From Candidatus Saganbacteria bacterium (GTDB lineage Bacteria > Margulisbacteria > WOR-1 > O2-12-FULL-45-9): a DNA stretch of 36,709 bases. How positions within the stretch are numbered: position 1 is the stretch's first letter; each line of letters opens with the position of its first letter. The notes beneath the pieces were generated by a model that was not told the DNA's origin, searched no databases, and saw only the letters and a list, made by a program, of their open reading frames with translations. Location: the NCBI GenBank assembly GCA_016932255.1, contig JAFGDE010000028.1, forward strand, positions 1 to 36,709, read 5' to 3'. The position numbers were made by a program, and so were the translations under genes. Shown here piece after piece: positions 30,243 through 36,709 of the stretch.

Positions 30243-30433
30243 CAAAGATAGAGGTCAGAAAAGGCGAAGGCTTGGAAAAAGCCTTGCGCAAGTTCAAGAC
30301 CAAGATGCGCCGCGAAGGTTTGCTCGATGAGGTCAAGAAGCGCGAGTTCTACGAGAAGCCGTCCCAGCGCCGGCGCAAAGCCGAGGAAGCCGCCAGACGG
30401 CGGGAAAAGAGACGTCGCCGGGAATCTGAATGA
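30239..30433 (+). CDS. rpsU: 30S ribosomal protein S21 (bS21)
   Basis: A 64-residue, very basic protein with the S21 pattern (TKIEVRKGEGLEKALRKFK, then REGLLDEVKKREFYEKPSQRR) and an arginine-rich end. S21 sits near the platform of the 30S subunit and aids initiation with Shine-Dalgarno sequences. A GGAGG Shine-Dalgarno precedes its ATG; it overlaps ricT and lptF by 4 nt each. Confidence 0.93.
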   Translation: MTKIEVRKGEGLEKALRKFKTKMRREGLLDEVKKREFYEKPSQRRRKAEEAARRREKRRRRESE

Positions 30434-31506
30434 AGATACTCGACCGATACGTTTTCAGGGAAATGGCCGGTCCGTTCCTGATCGGCGTGATCGGCTTTGT
30501 CCTGGTCCTGGCCGTTGACCTGCTCTTTACCATGGCCGACCTGATCATCAATAAGGGCGTGCCGCTCTGGGCCATGATCAAACTGCTGGTCTATAAGCTG
30601 CCGGCCATCATGGTCCTAACCTTTCCGGTCTCGACCCTGTTCGCTACGTCCATGGCCCTGGGCAGGCTGTCCAAGGATAACGAGATGGTGGCGCTGCGCA
30701 CCTCGGGGGTCACTCTCTTCCGCATCTCCGTGCCGATCCTGGCCATGGGCCTGCTGGTCAGCCTGGCGTCCTATATAACCAACGAGAGGATCGTGCCGCA
30801 CGCCAATTTCGTGGCCGACAACATCATCCGGCAGATCATCTATAAACAGCCGCTGCCCGAGGTCAAGGACAACGTGTTTTTCAAGGACGCGCATAACCGC
30901 TATTACTATGCCAAGCGAGTCGACATGAAGAACAAGACCATGACCAGTATCATGGTCTATGAGATCACCGATGAAAGGTTCCCGCGGGTCATAACGGCCG
31001 AGCGGGCGGCCTTTGAGGGCAGGATCTGGAACCTGGAACAGGGGGTCGTGCATAATTACGACGCCGACGGCTATCTCAAATACGAAGGGGCTTTCAGCCG
31101 GATGAAGCTGAACGTGTCAGAAGACGTGCTCAGCTTCAGCAAGGAGAGGACCTCCCAGGACATGGACAGCGGCGAGCTCAAGAACATGATCAATATGCTG
31201 GAGAAAGGCGGCATCAGCACCCACTCTTATGAAACCGAACTGCTGATGAAGTTCTCTATCCCGGCCACCTGCTTTGTCTTCGCCCTGATCGGCATCCCGT
31301 TCTCGCTCTCCTCGCCGCGCTCGGGCCGCACCTGGGGCATGATCGTGACCATTGTCTTTATGTTCACTTTCTATGTTTTTGCTTCGGTCTTCCGCTCGCT
31401 GGGCAAGGGTGGCGTGCTTTTACCCGCGGTCGCGGCCTTCACCCCGCAGCTGACCTTCATGCTGATCGGTGGGGCGCTGCTTTTTCTGGAGGGCAGGTTC
31501 CGGTGA
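30430..31506 (+). CDS. lptF: LptF/LptG family LPS export permease
   Basis: A 358-residue YjgP/YjgQ-type inner-membrane protein. Three N-terminal membrane helices (about 15-120) are followed by a periplasmic jellyroll domain (about 130-260) and three C-terminal helices (about 272-358). It has the opening LDRYVFREMAGPFLIG and the coupling segment ALGRLSKDNEMVALRTSGV. With the ATPase LptB it draws LPS from the inner membrane and passes it via LptC/LptA to LptD. Only one such gene is visible; it may act as a homodimer or pair with a distant LptG. Overlaps rpsU and the TPR gene by 4 nt each. Confidence 0.9.
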   Translation: MKILDRYVFREMAGPFLIGVIGFVLVLAVDLLFTMADLIINKGVPLWAMIKLLVYKLPAIMVLTFPVSTLFATSMALGRLSKDNEMVALRTSGVTLFRISVPILAMGLLVSLASYITNERIVPHANFVADNIIRQIIYKQPLPEVKDNVFFKDAHNRYYYAKRVDMKNKTMTSIMVYEITDERFPRVITAERAAFEGRIWNLEQGVVHNYDADGYLKYEGAFSRMKLNVSEDVLSFSKERTSQDMDSGELKNMINMLEKGGISTHSYETELLMKFSIPATCFVFALIGIPFSLSSPRSGRTWGMIVTIVFMFTFYVFASVFRSLGKGGVLLPAVAAFTPQLTFMLIGGALLFLEGRFR

Positions 31507-33899
31507 GACACGAACTGCGCGAGATCAGACAGGCGCTGAAACAAAACCCGGACGACCCTCTGGCCCTGCGGGCGATCGGCCTGCACTATCTGACCGAAGG
31601 CCGCTACAAGCAGGCGCGCGATCATTTTGACCAGGCGGTCAAGCTCTGTCCCAGGCTGATGCCTGAGATCCTGCTCGATTACGAACGCCTGATCGACCAT
31701 GACCCCAAAGAGATCGGCACGAGATTGTGCCTGGCGGGCTTTGATATCTACCAGGGCGACCTGGAAGCCGCGATCCTGGAGATCGAAGAGGCGCTTGAGG
31801 TCAACCCCAAGAACATCGAGGCCTATAACGTGCTGGGCAAGATCCTGGTCAAACAGGGCCGCATTGACGAGGTCATCGCCTTGCTGGAGCGTTCGCTGGC
31901 CTTTGGCGTGCGCGATGTTTCGCTCTCAGAGATCCTGGCCAACGCCTACCTGGAAAAAGGCCGGATCAAGGAAGCGATCAGGTTCTACAACGACGTGCTG
32001 AGATATCGGCCGGGCGACAAGCGCACCCTGCGCGTGCTGGGCGAACTTTACGGCCGGATCGAGGACTATAACGAAGCGGCCAAGAGCTACCAGGCCATGT
32101 TCTCCGACGACCCTGAAGTTGCCCGGGAAGTGATGCAGCGGCTTGAGGACCTGCTGAAGAAACAGGAAGGCAGCATCTTCATCCGCGAGATCCTGGCCGA
32201 TATCTATATGCGCTCGCTCCGGCCCGAGGCCGCTGTGGAAAAACTGCTTGAGATCATCAGGCTTGACCCGCAGAAACTCGGCCCGATGATCGACCGGCTT
32301 AAGCACATCCTGAAGAACTATCCCGATCATCCAGAGACCATCTTGGCGCTGGCCGAAGGCCTGCGGCGGCAGGGCAGTTTCAGTGAAGCGGTTGAATATT
32401 ATCATGACTTGCTCAGGCGGCAGCCCGAAGCCATGGAGCAGGTCCTGCGCGGCTACCAGGAAGTGATCGAAGCCTGCCCGGAACAGATACTCAGCCGCAC
32501 CTACCTGGCCGAGGCCTATCTTTTCCGCAACCAGCTCAAGGAAGCGCTGGAGCAGTTCCAGATCATGCTCGAGCTGGACCCCTCTGCCGCCGAGACCGTG
32601 GTCAAGCGCTGCCGCGAGATCATCAAGTCCCAGCCGGACATGCTGATGGCCCGGCTGGTCCTGGGCAAGGCCTATCTGGTCACCGGCGATGTCCAGCGCG
32701 CCGCGATCGAGGCCGAGGGCATCATCGCGGCTGACAAAGGTTTTTCGCCGGCCTACGTCCTGCTGGGCGAAGCGTATTTCAAGCTGAACATGTGCCGCAA
32801 AGCGGTCAATATCTTGGGCCAGGCCCTGGAGCGGGAGCCTTATAACCTCGAGGTCCAGGAAAAATACCGCGAGGTCAAGATCAAGGAGCTTGAGCTTGAG
32901 ACAGACAATCTCAAGGAACGCATCAGCGAAGATCCCTGGCGAGTATCCCAGCACCTGGACTTGGCCAGGCTCTATCTCCAGCGCGGCCTGCGCGACGAGG
33001 CGATCAGGGAATTGCAGATCGCCCAGAAAGACCAGGCCAGGGCACCGTTCGCTTTCAACATGCTGGGCTGCGTCTACCGCTCGGAAGGCCTGTTCGAACA
33101 GGCCGCGGCCCAGTTCAGCAAGGCGCTGGACGCTTGCCCGGCCGAGCTGGCCGATCTCACCAAAACGCTGCGCTTCAACCTGGCCACGACCTGGGAAGCG
33201 CGCGGCGAGGTCGGCAAGGCCCTGCAGCTTTATGAAGCTGTCCTACAGGAGGACCTGGACTTCAGCGGCCTCAAACGCCGCATAAAATATCTCAAGTCGA
33301 CCAGCTACAAGAGCATGAAGGTCAAGTCGATCATCACGGTCCTGGCCAGGCCGGGGGCCAAACAGCTGGTTTACTTCTGGGGCCGTGAGAGCGGTTCAGG
33401 CCGGCCGGCCAAAAAAGAGGAGTTCAGCCAGTCGTTCGGCCAGGACCACAACGCGGCCGGGTTCGATTTCTTCATGAAGGGCATGATCAGCGCCGCGCAG
33501 GAGAAGTTCCAGCTGGCGGTCCAGCTCGACGTCAAGTTCGCCAGCGCGCTCAACAACCTGGCCGTTACTTTACTGCACGACGGCAAGCTCCACGAGGCCA
33601 GGAGCCGGCTGGAGGACACGGTCGATATCGAACCGAACTCGGTCGTCTTCCGCAATAACCTGGGCCTGGTCTATTCACTGCTGGGTCAACCAGACCAGGC
33701 GGCTTATGAAGTGGAAAAAGCTTACACCCTGGATCCCGAAAGCAACGCTGTCTGCCTTAACCTGGGCGATATTGCCTATGCCCGTAAGGATGTCCGCCGC
33801 GCCATTGACCTTTACAGGCGGCCGGGCAGCTGCGACCTCCTGGCTGAGCTGGCCGAACAGCGGTTGCGCTTCAAGGTGCCTGAACATAAAGCGGAATGA
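31503..33899 (+). CDS. Large TPR-repeat protein between lptF and lptD
   Basis: A 798-residue protein made almost entirely of tetratricopeptide repeats. At least a dozen units can be traced, for example NIEAYNVLGKILVKQGRIDE, GDKRTLRVLGELYGRIEDYN and ASALNNLAVTLLHDGKLHEA. There is no signal peptide or membrane segment, so it should be cytoplasmic. One non-TPR insertion (about residues 595-650) interrupts the array. GTG start 31503 overlaps lptF; the stop overlaps lptD (ATGA). A scaffold role in LPS synthesis or transport, loosely like LapB (YciM), is suggested by position alone. Confidence 0.85.
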   Translation: MRHELREIRQALKQNPDDPLALRAIGLHYLTEGRYKQARDHFDQAVKLCPRLMPEILLDYERLIDHDPKEIGTRLCLAGFDIYQGDLEAAILEIEEALEVNPKNIEAYNVLGKILVKQGRIDEVIALLERSLAFGVRDVSLSEILANAYLEKGRIKEAIRFYNDVLRYRPGDKRTLRVLGELYGRIEDYNEAAKSYQAMFSDDPEVAREVMQRLEDLLKKQEGSIFIREILADIYMRSLRPEAAVEKLLEIIRLDPQKLGPMIDRLKHILKNYPDHPETILALAEGLRRQGSFSEAVEYYHDLLRRQPEAMEQVLRGYQEVIEACPEQILSRTYLAEAYLFRNQLKEALEQFQIMLELDPSAAETVVKRCREIIKSQPDMLMARLVLGKAYLVTGDVQRAAIEAEGIIAADKGFSPAYVLLGEAYFKLNMCRKAVNILGQALEREPYNLEVQEKYREVKIKELELETDNLKERISEDPWRVSQHLDLARLYLQRGLRDEAIRELQIAQKDQARAPFAFNMLGCVYRSEGLFEQAAAQFSKALDACPAELADLTKTLRFNLATTWEARGEVGKALQLYEAVLQEDLDFSGLKRRIKYLKSTSYKSMKVKSIITVLARPGAKQLVYFWGRESGSGRPAKKEEFSQSFGQDHNAAGFDFFMKGMISAAQEKFQLAVQLDVKFASALNNLAVTLLHDGKLHEARSRLEDTVDIEPNSVVFRNNLGLVYSLLGQPDQAAYEVEKAYTLDPESNAVCLNLGDIAYARKDVRRAIDLYRRPGSCDLLAELAEQRLRFKVPEHKAE

Positions 33900-36181
33900 G
33901 CACTCGGTGCGGCGCTCGGTCGCTTTTCCTACTGTTCCTGCCTTTTTTGTTTGTTTCCTGCGCCTTGGCCGACGAGATCCCGGTCAACCTCAAAGCTGAT
34001 GAGCTGCAGCTGATCGAAGGCAGCGGTATCGTCCGGGCACACGGCTCGGTCGAGGTCGCGCTGAAAGGCGTGCTGATCAAGGCCGACCACCTGGTCATGG
34101 ACCAGCGCAGCAACACGGCCACGGCCGAAGGCCACGTGGTCATGGTGACCAAGGACTACTGCGCCCAGGCCGGCAGCATCGCCTATGACGCGACCAGCGA
34201 AGTGACCTATTTCAGCGGTTTTTCCACCAAGCTCAACCCGCGCAAGATCCAGGGCACGCTCTATCTTTCAGCCGAGGAGCTGACCGACCTGGGTGACAGG
34301 ATGTTGGGGCAGCAGGGCGACCTGACCACCTGTGACAGCAGCTCACCTCACTTCCACCTGGTCGCCGACCGGGTCGAATTCTATGAGGATGACAAGATCA
34401 TCGGCTATAACGTTACCCTGTTCGTCGGCAATATGCCGGCGCTCTGGCTGCCGGTCATCTACTATGACCTGAGCGAGCAGGCCAGGCGCAACTGGGTCTA
34501 CGGCCATAACGAGGTCGAAGGCGACTACCTCAAGACGACCTGGGCCTATCCACTGGGCCTGCTCTTTCTTGATCAGATGGAGAAAAAGGGTTTCGGCCAC
34601 GGTACGGAAATGGCCTACGGCCTGGGCGCGCTGGGCGCGGGCACCCTGTTCCTTTACCACATCGATGAGAGCGATACTCATAGAACCGACTGGGTGACCA
34701 AGATCAACCACGAAAAGAAGCTCGATCCCTGGACAACACTGACCTTGAACCAGAAGCTTACCGCGACCTACCTGATCCCGTCGGGCCGGCGCGACCAGAC
34801 CGACGTTTCGCTGGGCCTGAACCACAGCGGCCAGGCGCGCTGGGGCATGAACTACAACAACTTCGATGACCGGCTGGGCTACCTGTCAAAGAATTCGTTC
34901 CAGTTCAGCCAGGCGTACCAGAAGACCGCCACCAGCTACAATTTCAATTACGACACTGCCAAGCGCGATCCGAAATGGATCCGGGCCTCCCAGCGCCTGA
35001 CCCACCGCCAGCCGGTCAGCGAGCGGATCATGCTGGATACGCGCTTTAATTATTACAATAATGTCACGGTCGAAGGCACTGCCGGCGACGAGCGCCTGGA
35101 GCCCCTGCTGGAACTGACCGGGACCGAGGCCGGCTACACCTGGCGGCTGACCGAGAACTGGTACATCGACCTGGACGGCGACACCTACAAGGCCGACGAC
35201 AATTTTCAATACCTGGAAAAACGGCCGGAACTGGAGATCAGGCCCAACGCGATCAACCTGCCGTGTTTCCGGCTGCGGCCCAAGTTCGGCTTCGGCTATT
35301 ACCATGAGGTCCGCTATGTGCCGCAGCTGCGGCGCAACCGTGACTACAGCACCGAGCGCTACAGCGCCACGATCGATCTGGACAAAAGCTATAACGTCGG
35401 CTTGGGCACCACGGCCACGCTGGGCCTGGGCCTGGACCAGTACCTGTACTCGCCGGGCGACCAGATGTACGCTTACCGCGAAAGCCTGCGGCTGAGCACC
35501 AACCTGGGCGGCTTCTACCGCAACGAAGTGACCTACGGCAAGGGCAGTAGCGACGGCAATTCGCCGTTCATGTTCGACAAACTGGGCACTTTCTACCACA
35601 ACGTGCGCGACCAGATGACATTTTATTATAAGACCAACTGGCGCTGGACCTTGAACGGCGGCCACAACTGGCAGACCCACAAGTGGTTCGATGTCACGAC
35701 CAATATGCTGGTCAAGCCGGACGACAGGCTTTACTGGACGGCCAGCACCGGCTGGAGCATTGAGGACCTGCGCTACCGCGACCTGGTCAACAGCTTGACC
35801 TACACGCCTTACAGCTTCCTTTCGACCAAGTTCTCGACGGTATCCGACCTCAACAACGGCGAGCTTAAGTCCGGCAGCATCCTTTATGACATCTTCTTCC
35901 TGGAGAACCAGGCCAACCAGTGGCACCTCAAGTTCAGCCAGGTCTACGAAACGGCCACGGACCAGTTCAAGGTGCGTGATATAATGGTAGTCAAGGACCT
36001 GCACTGCTGGGAGATGAAGTACACCTATTCAGATTACCGCAAGGAGTTCAGCCTGACAGTCGGTCTCAAGGCCCTGCCGGGCGAACCGATCGGCGTTTCC
36101 ACGGGCCGCGGCTTCTTCTTTGAGGGCTGGGAAAAAGACATCAAGGAATTCAAGCAGGAAGGGGCAGTGCAGAGATACTGA
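33896..36181 (+). CDS. lptD: LPS-assembly outer-membrane protein LptD
   Basis: A 761-residue protein with a signal peptide (hydrophobic residues 9-24, end near CALA). An LptA-like OstA domain (about 30-120, LKADELQLIEGSGIVRAHGS) comes next. The LptD transition region has TTCDSSSPHFHLVADRVEFY, followed by MPALWLPVIYYDLS. A long beta-barrel follows, with alternating aromatic strands and a C-terminal DLHCWEMKYTYSDYRKEF (the common LptD Cys-Trp strand). It inserts LPS into the outer leaflet together with LptE. The downstream lipoprotein could fill the LptE role. Overlaps the TPR gene by 4 nt and the lipoprotein gene by 1 nt. Confidence 0.9.
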   Translation: MSTRCGARSLFLLFLPFLFVSCALADEIPVNLKADELQLIEGSGIVRAHGSVEVALKGVLIKADHLVMDQRSNTATAEGHVVMVTKDYCAQAGSIAYDATSEVTYFSGFSTKLNPRKIQGTLYLSAEELTDLGDRMLGQQGDLTTCDSSSPHFHLVADRVEFYEDDKIIGYNVTLFVGNMPALWLPVIYYDLSEQARRNWVYGHNEVEGDYLKTTWAYPLGLLFLDQMEKKGFGHGTEMAYGLGALGAGTLFLYHIDESDTHRTDWVTKINHEKKLDPWTTLTLNQKLTATYLIPSGRRDQTDVSLGLNHSGQARWGMNYNNFDDRLGYLSKNSFQFSQAYQKTATSYNFNYDTAKRDPKWIRASQRLTHRQPVSERIMLDTRFNYYNNVTVEGTAGDERLEPLLELTGTEAGYTWRLTENWYIDLDGDTYKADDNFQYLEKRPELEIRPNAINLPCFRLRPKFGFGYYHEVRYVPQLRRNRDYSTERYSATIDLDKSYNVGLGTTATLGLGLDQYLYSPGDQMYAYRESLRLSTNLGGFYRNEVTYGKGSSDGNSPFMFDKLGTFYHNVRDQMTFYYKTNWRWTLNGGHNWQTHKWFDVTTNMLVKPDDRLYWTASTGWSIEDLRYRDLVNSLTYTPYSFLSTKFSTVSDLNNGELKSGSILYDIFFLENQANQWHLKFSQVYETATDQFKVRDIMVVKDLHCWEMKYTYSDYRKEFSLTVGLKALPGEPIGVSTGRGFFFEGWEKDIKEFKQEGAVQRY

Positions 36182-36709
36182 TGCGAAAACCAAAATCTGA
36201 AATCCTGGATCCGAGACCTGCCTGCCGGCGGGCAGGATCCAACCGAAGCCGCAGTCGTTTTATAATAATCACATTATTTGGATTTCTGATTTCGTCATTC
36301 GGATTTATTTCCGGTTGCTCCCGCACGGTCACGCCGCTGATCGATTACGGCGACCAGCTGCTGGTCGAGATCACCCTGCGCGGCAGTTACGATGTCAATT
36401 ACAACAAGTACTTTGTGGTGCTGAGCAGCGGCACTTTCCGCATCCCGCTGCCGCCGCCCGACCAGCTGGACGCCGCGCCTGAGTTCATCGAGCCGGGGGA
36501 TACGCCGATCGTCGGCTCCCAAGAGGCTTATTACAGCAATTTCTTTGATACCTGGTCGGGCTATGTTGTCGTCGATCCCGGCGGCTACGCCGTGGTCAGG
36601 GGGCCGTTCGTCGTCGGTCAGACGGCGACCCGCGAGGTCATAGCTATGCTCGGCGCCGCCGGCAACAAACTGGCTTTCCTGCTCTCGCTTGACCGTCTGT
36701 TCCAGACCG
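36181..36709 (+). CDS. Lipoprotein, 3' end outside the window
   Basis: The frame is open from ATG 36181 (overlapping the lptD stop as TGATG) to the window end, 176 codons. It has a long, basic n-region (residues 1-27, containing DPRPACRRAGSNRSRSR), a hydrophobic stretch FIIITLFGFLISSFGF and the lipobox ISGC with Cys46, so the mature protein should be lipid-anchored. The following region reads VTPLIDYGDQLLVEITLRGSYDVNYNKYFVVLSS (given here only in part of its domain) and is rich in beta strands; no family is recognised. The n-region is encoded by a repeat (36184-36313). By position an LptE-like or envelope role is possible; unproven. Confidence 0.7.
   Translation, partial: MRKPKSEILDPRPACRRAGSNRSRSRFIIITLFGFLISSFGFISGCSRTVTPLIDYGDQLLVEITLRGSYDVNYNKYFVVLSSGTFRIPLPPPDQLDAAPEFIEPGDTPIVGSQEAYYSNFFDTWSGYVVVDPGGYAVVRGPFVVGQTATREVIAMLGAAGNKLAFLLSLDRLFQT
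36184..36313. repeat. Nested inverted repeat with heptamer arms at the start of the lipoprotein gene
   Basis: Centre: CCTGCC (36221-36226) and GGCAGG (36231-36236). Around it: TGGATCC (36206-36212) and GGATCCA (36235-36241). Outside: heptamer-like runs in opposite orientation, AAATCTGAAATCC on the left (36193-36205) and GGATTTCTGATTTCG on the right (36280-36294, continuing with period 7 to about 36313). A TATAAT (36261-36266) lies between the arms and may be a promoter. Confidence 0.6.

Noticed and set aside
31926-32954. 342-codon open frame antisense to the TPR gene
   Set aside because: Mirror of the Leu/Glu-rich TPR codons; Asp/Leu/Gln-rich composition without any recognisable motif.
34886-36004. 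372-codon open frame antisense to lptD
   Set aside because: It is a shadow of lptD's GC-rich codon use: low-complexity Val/Gln/Ala protein, no domain, no promoter, and lptD is well supported.

Overview
The window reads as ordinary chromosome from an uncultured diderm bacterium of about 55-58 % GC. Outer-membrane LPS transport genes (lptF, lptD) and a PorV-like barrel show two membranes. The cluster yggS-sepF-proC-yggT, a short 199-residue EF-Ts, a RicT/YaaT (PSP1) gene beside holB, and heptameric tandem repeats recall the Cyanobacteria/Margulisbacteria (WOR-1/Saganbacteria) side of the tree. That placement is inference, not a database result.

Layout. 1-977 is an AT-richer block with a frameshifted PAS-domain gene behind a (CAG)11 tract. 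It ends at an abrupt junction with the first 11 codons of tsaD, whose promoter is still present. 1079-4971 holds an AI-2E-type permease, a 59-residue tautomerase, mutM, a FAH-family hydrolase, a LysM protein and a C39-like secreted peptidase. A tRNA-Arg(CCG) precedes the secD-secF-uppP-rluD operon (5110-9048). Next come a small membrane protein (-), coaX, lysS and metF, with tldD (-) convergent to metF. A divergent RelA/SpoT paralogue (14048-16246) faces the minus-strand group PorV-tail protein, PorV-like protein, rpsB, tsf and polA (22040 down to 16243). 22071-27896 is one operon: yggS-sepF-proC-yggT-pfkB-aldolase-like pseudoenzyme-relA/spoT. A hypothetical gene (-) then separates this from a chain of overlapping genes, holB-ricT-rpsU-lptF-TPR-lptD-lipoprotein, which runs off the right edge.

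How the genes work together: protein export (SecDF), undecaprenyl-phosphate recycling (UppP), LPS delivery (LptF, LptD) and outer-membrane protein export (PorV) build the envelope. Two RSH proteins handle (p)ppGpp. rpsB, tsf, rpsU, lysS, the tRNA and rluD serve translation; polA, holB and mutM serve replication and repair.

The most unusual features are: (i) repeated -10 boxes 6-14 nt before start codons, implying leaderless or near-leaderless mRNAs; (ii) palindromic and heptameric repeats inserted inside coding regions, twice in signal-peptide n-regions; (iii) a class II aldolase fold that has lost its metal-binding histidines and gained an RG/G-rich tail, cotranscribed with relA/spoT; (iv) a synthetase-degenerate RSH paralogue with an overlapping upstream mini-ORF; (v) a free-standing type-A-sorting-domain-like protein coupled to PorV; (vi) the truncated tsaD junction.
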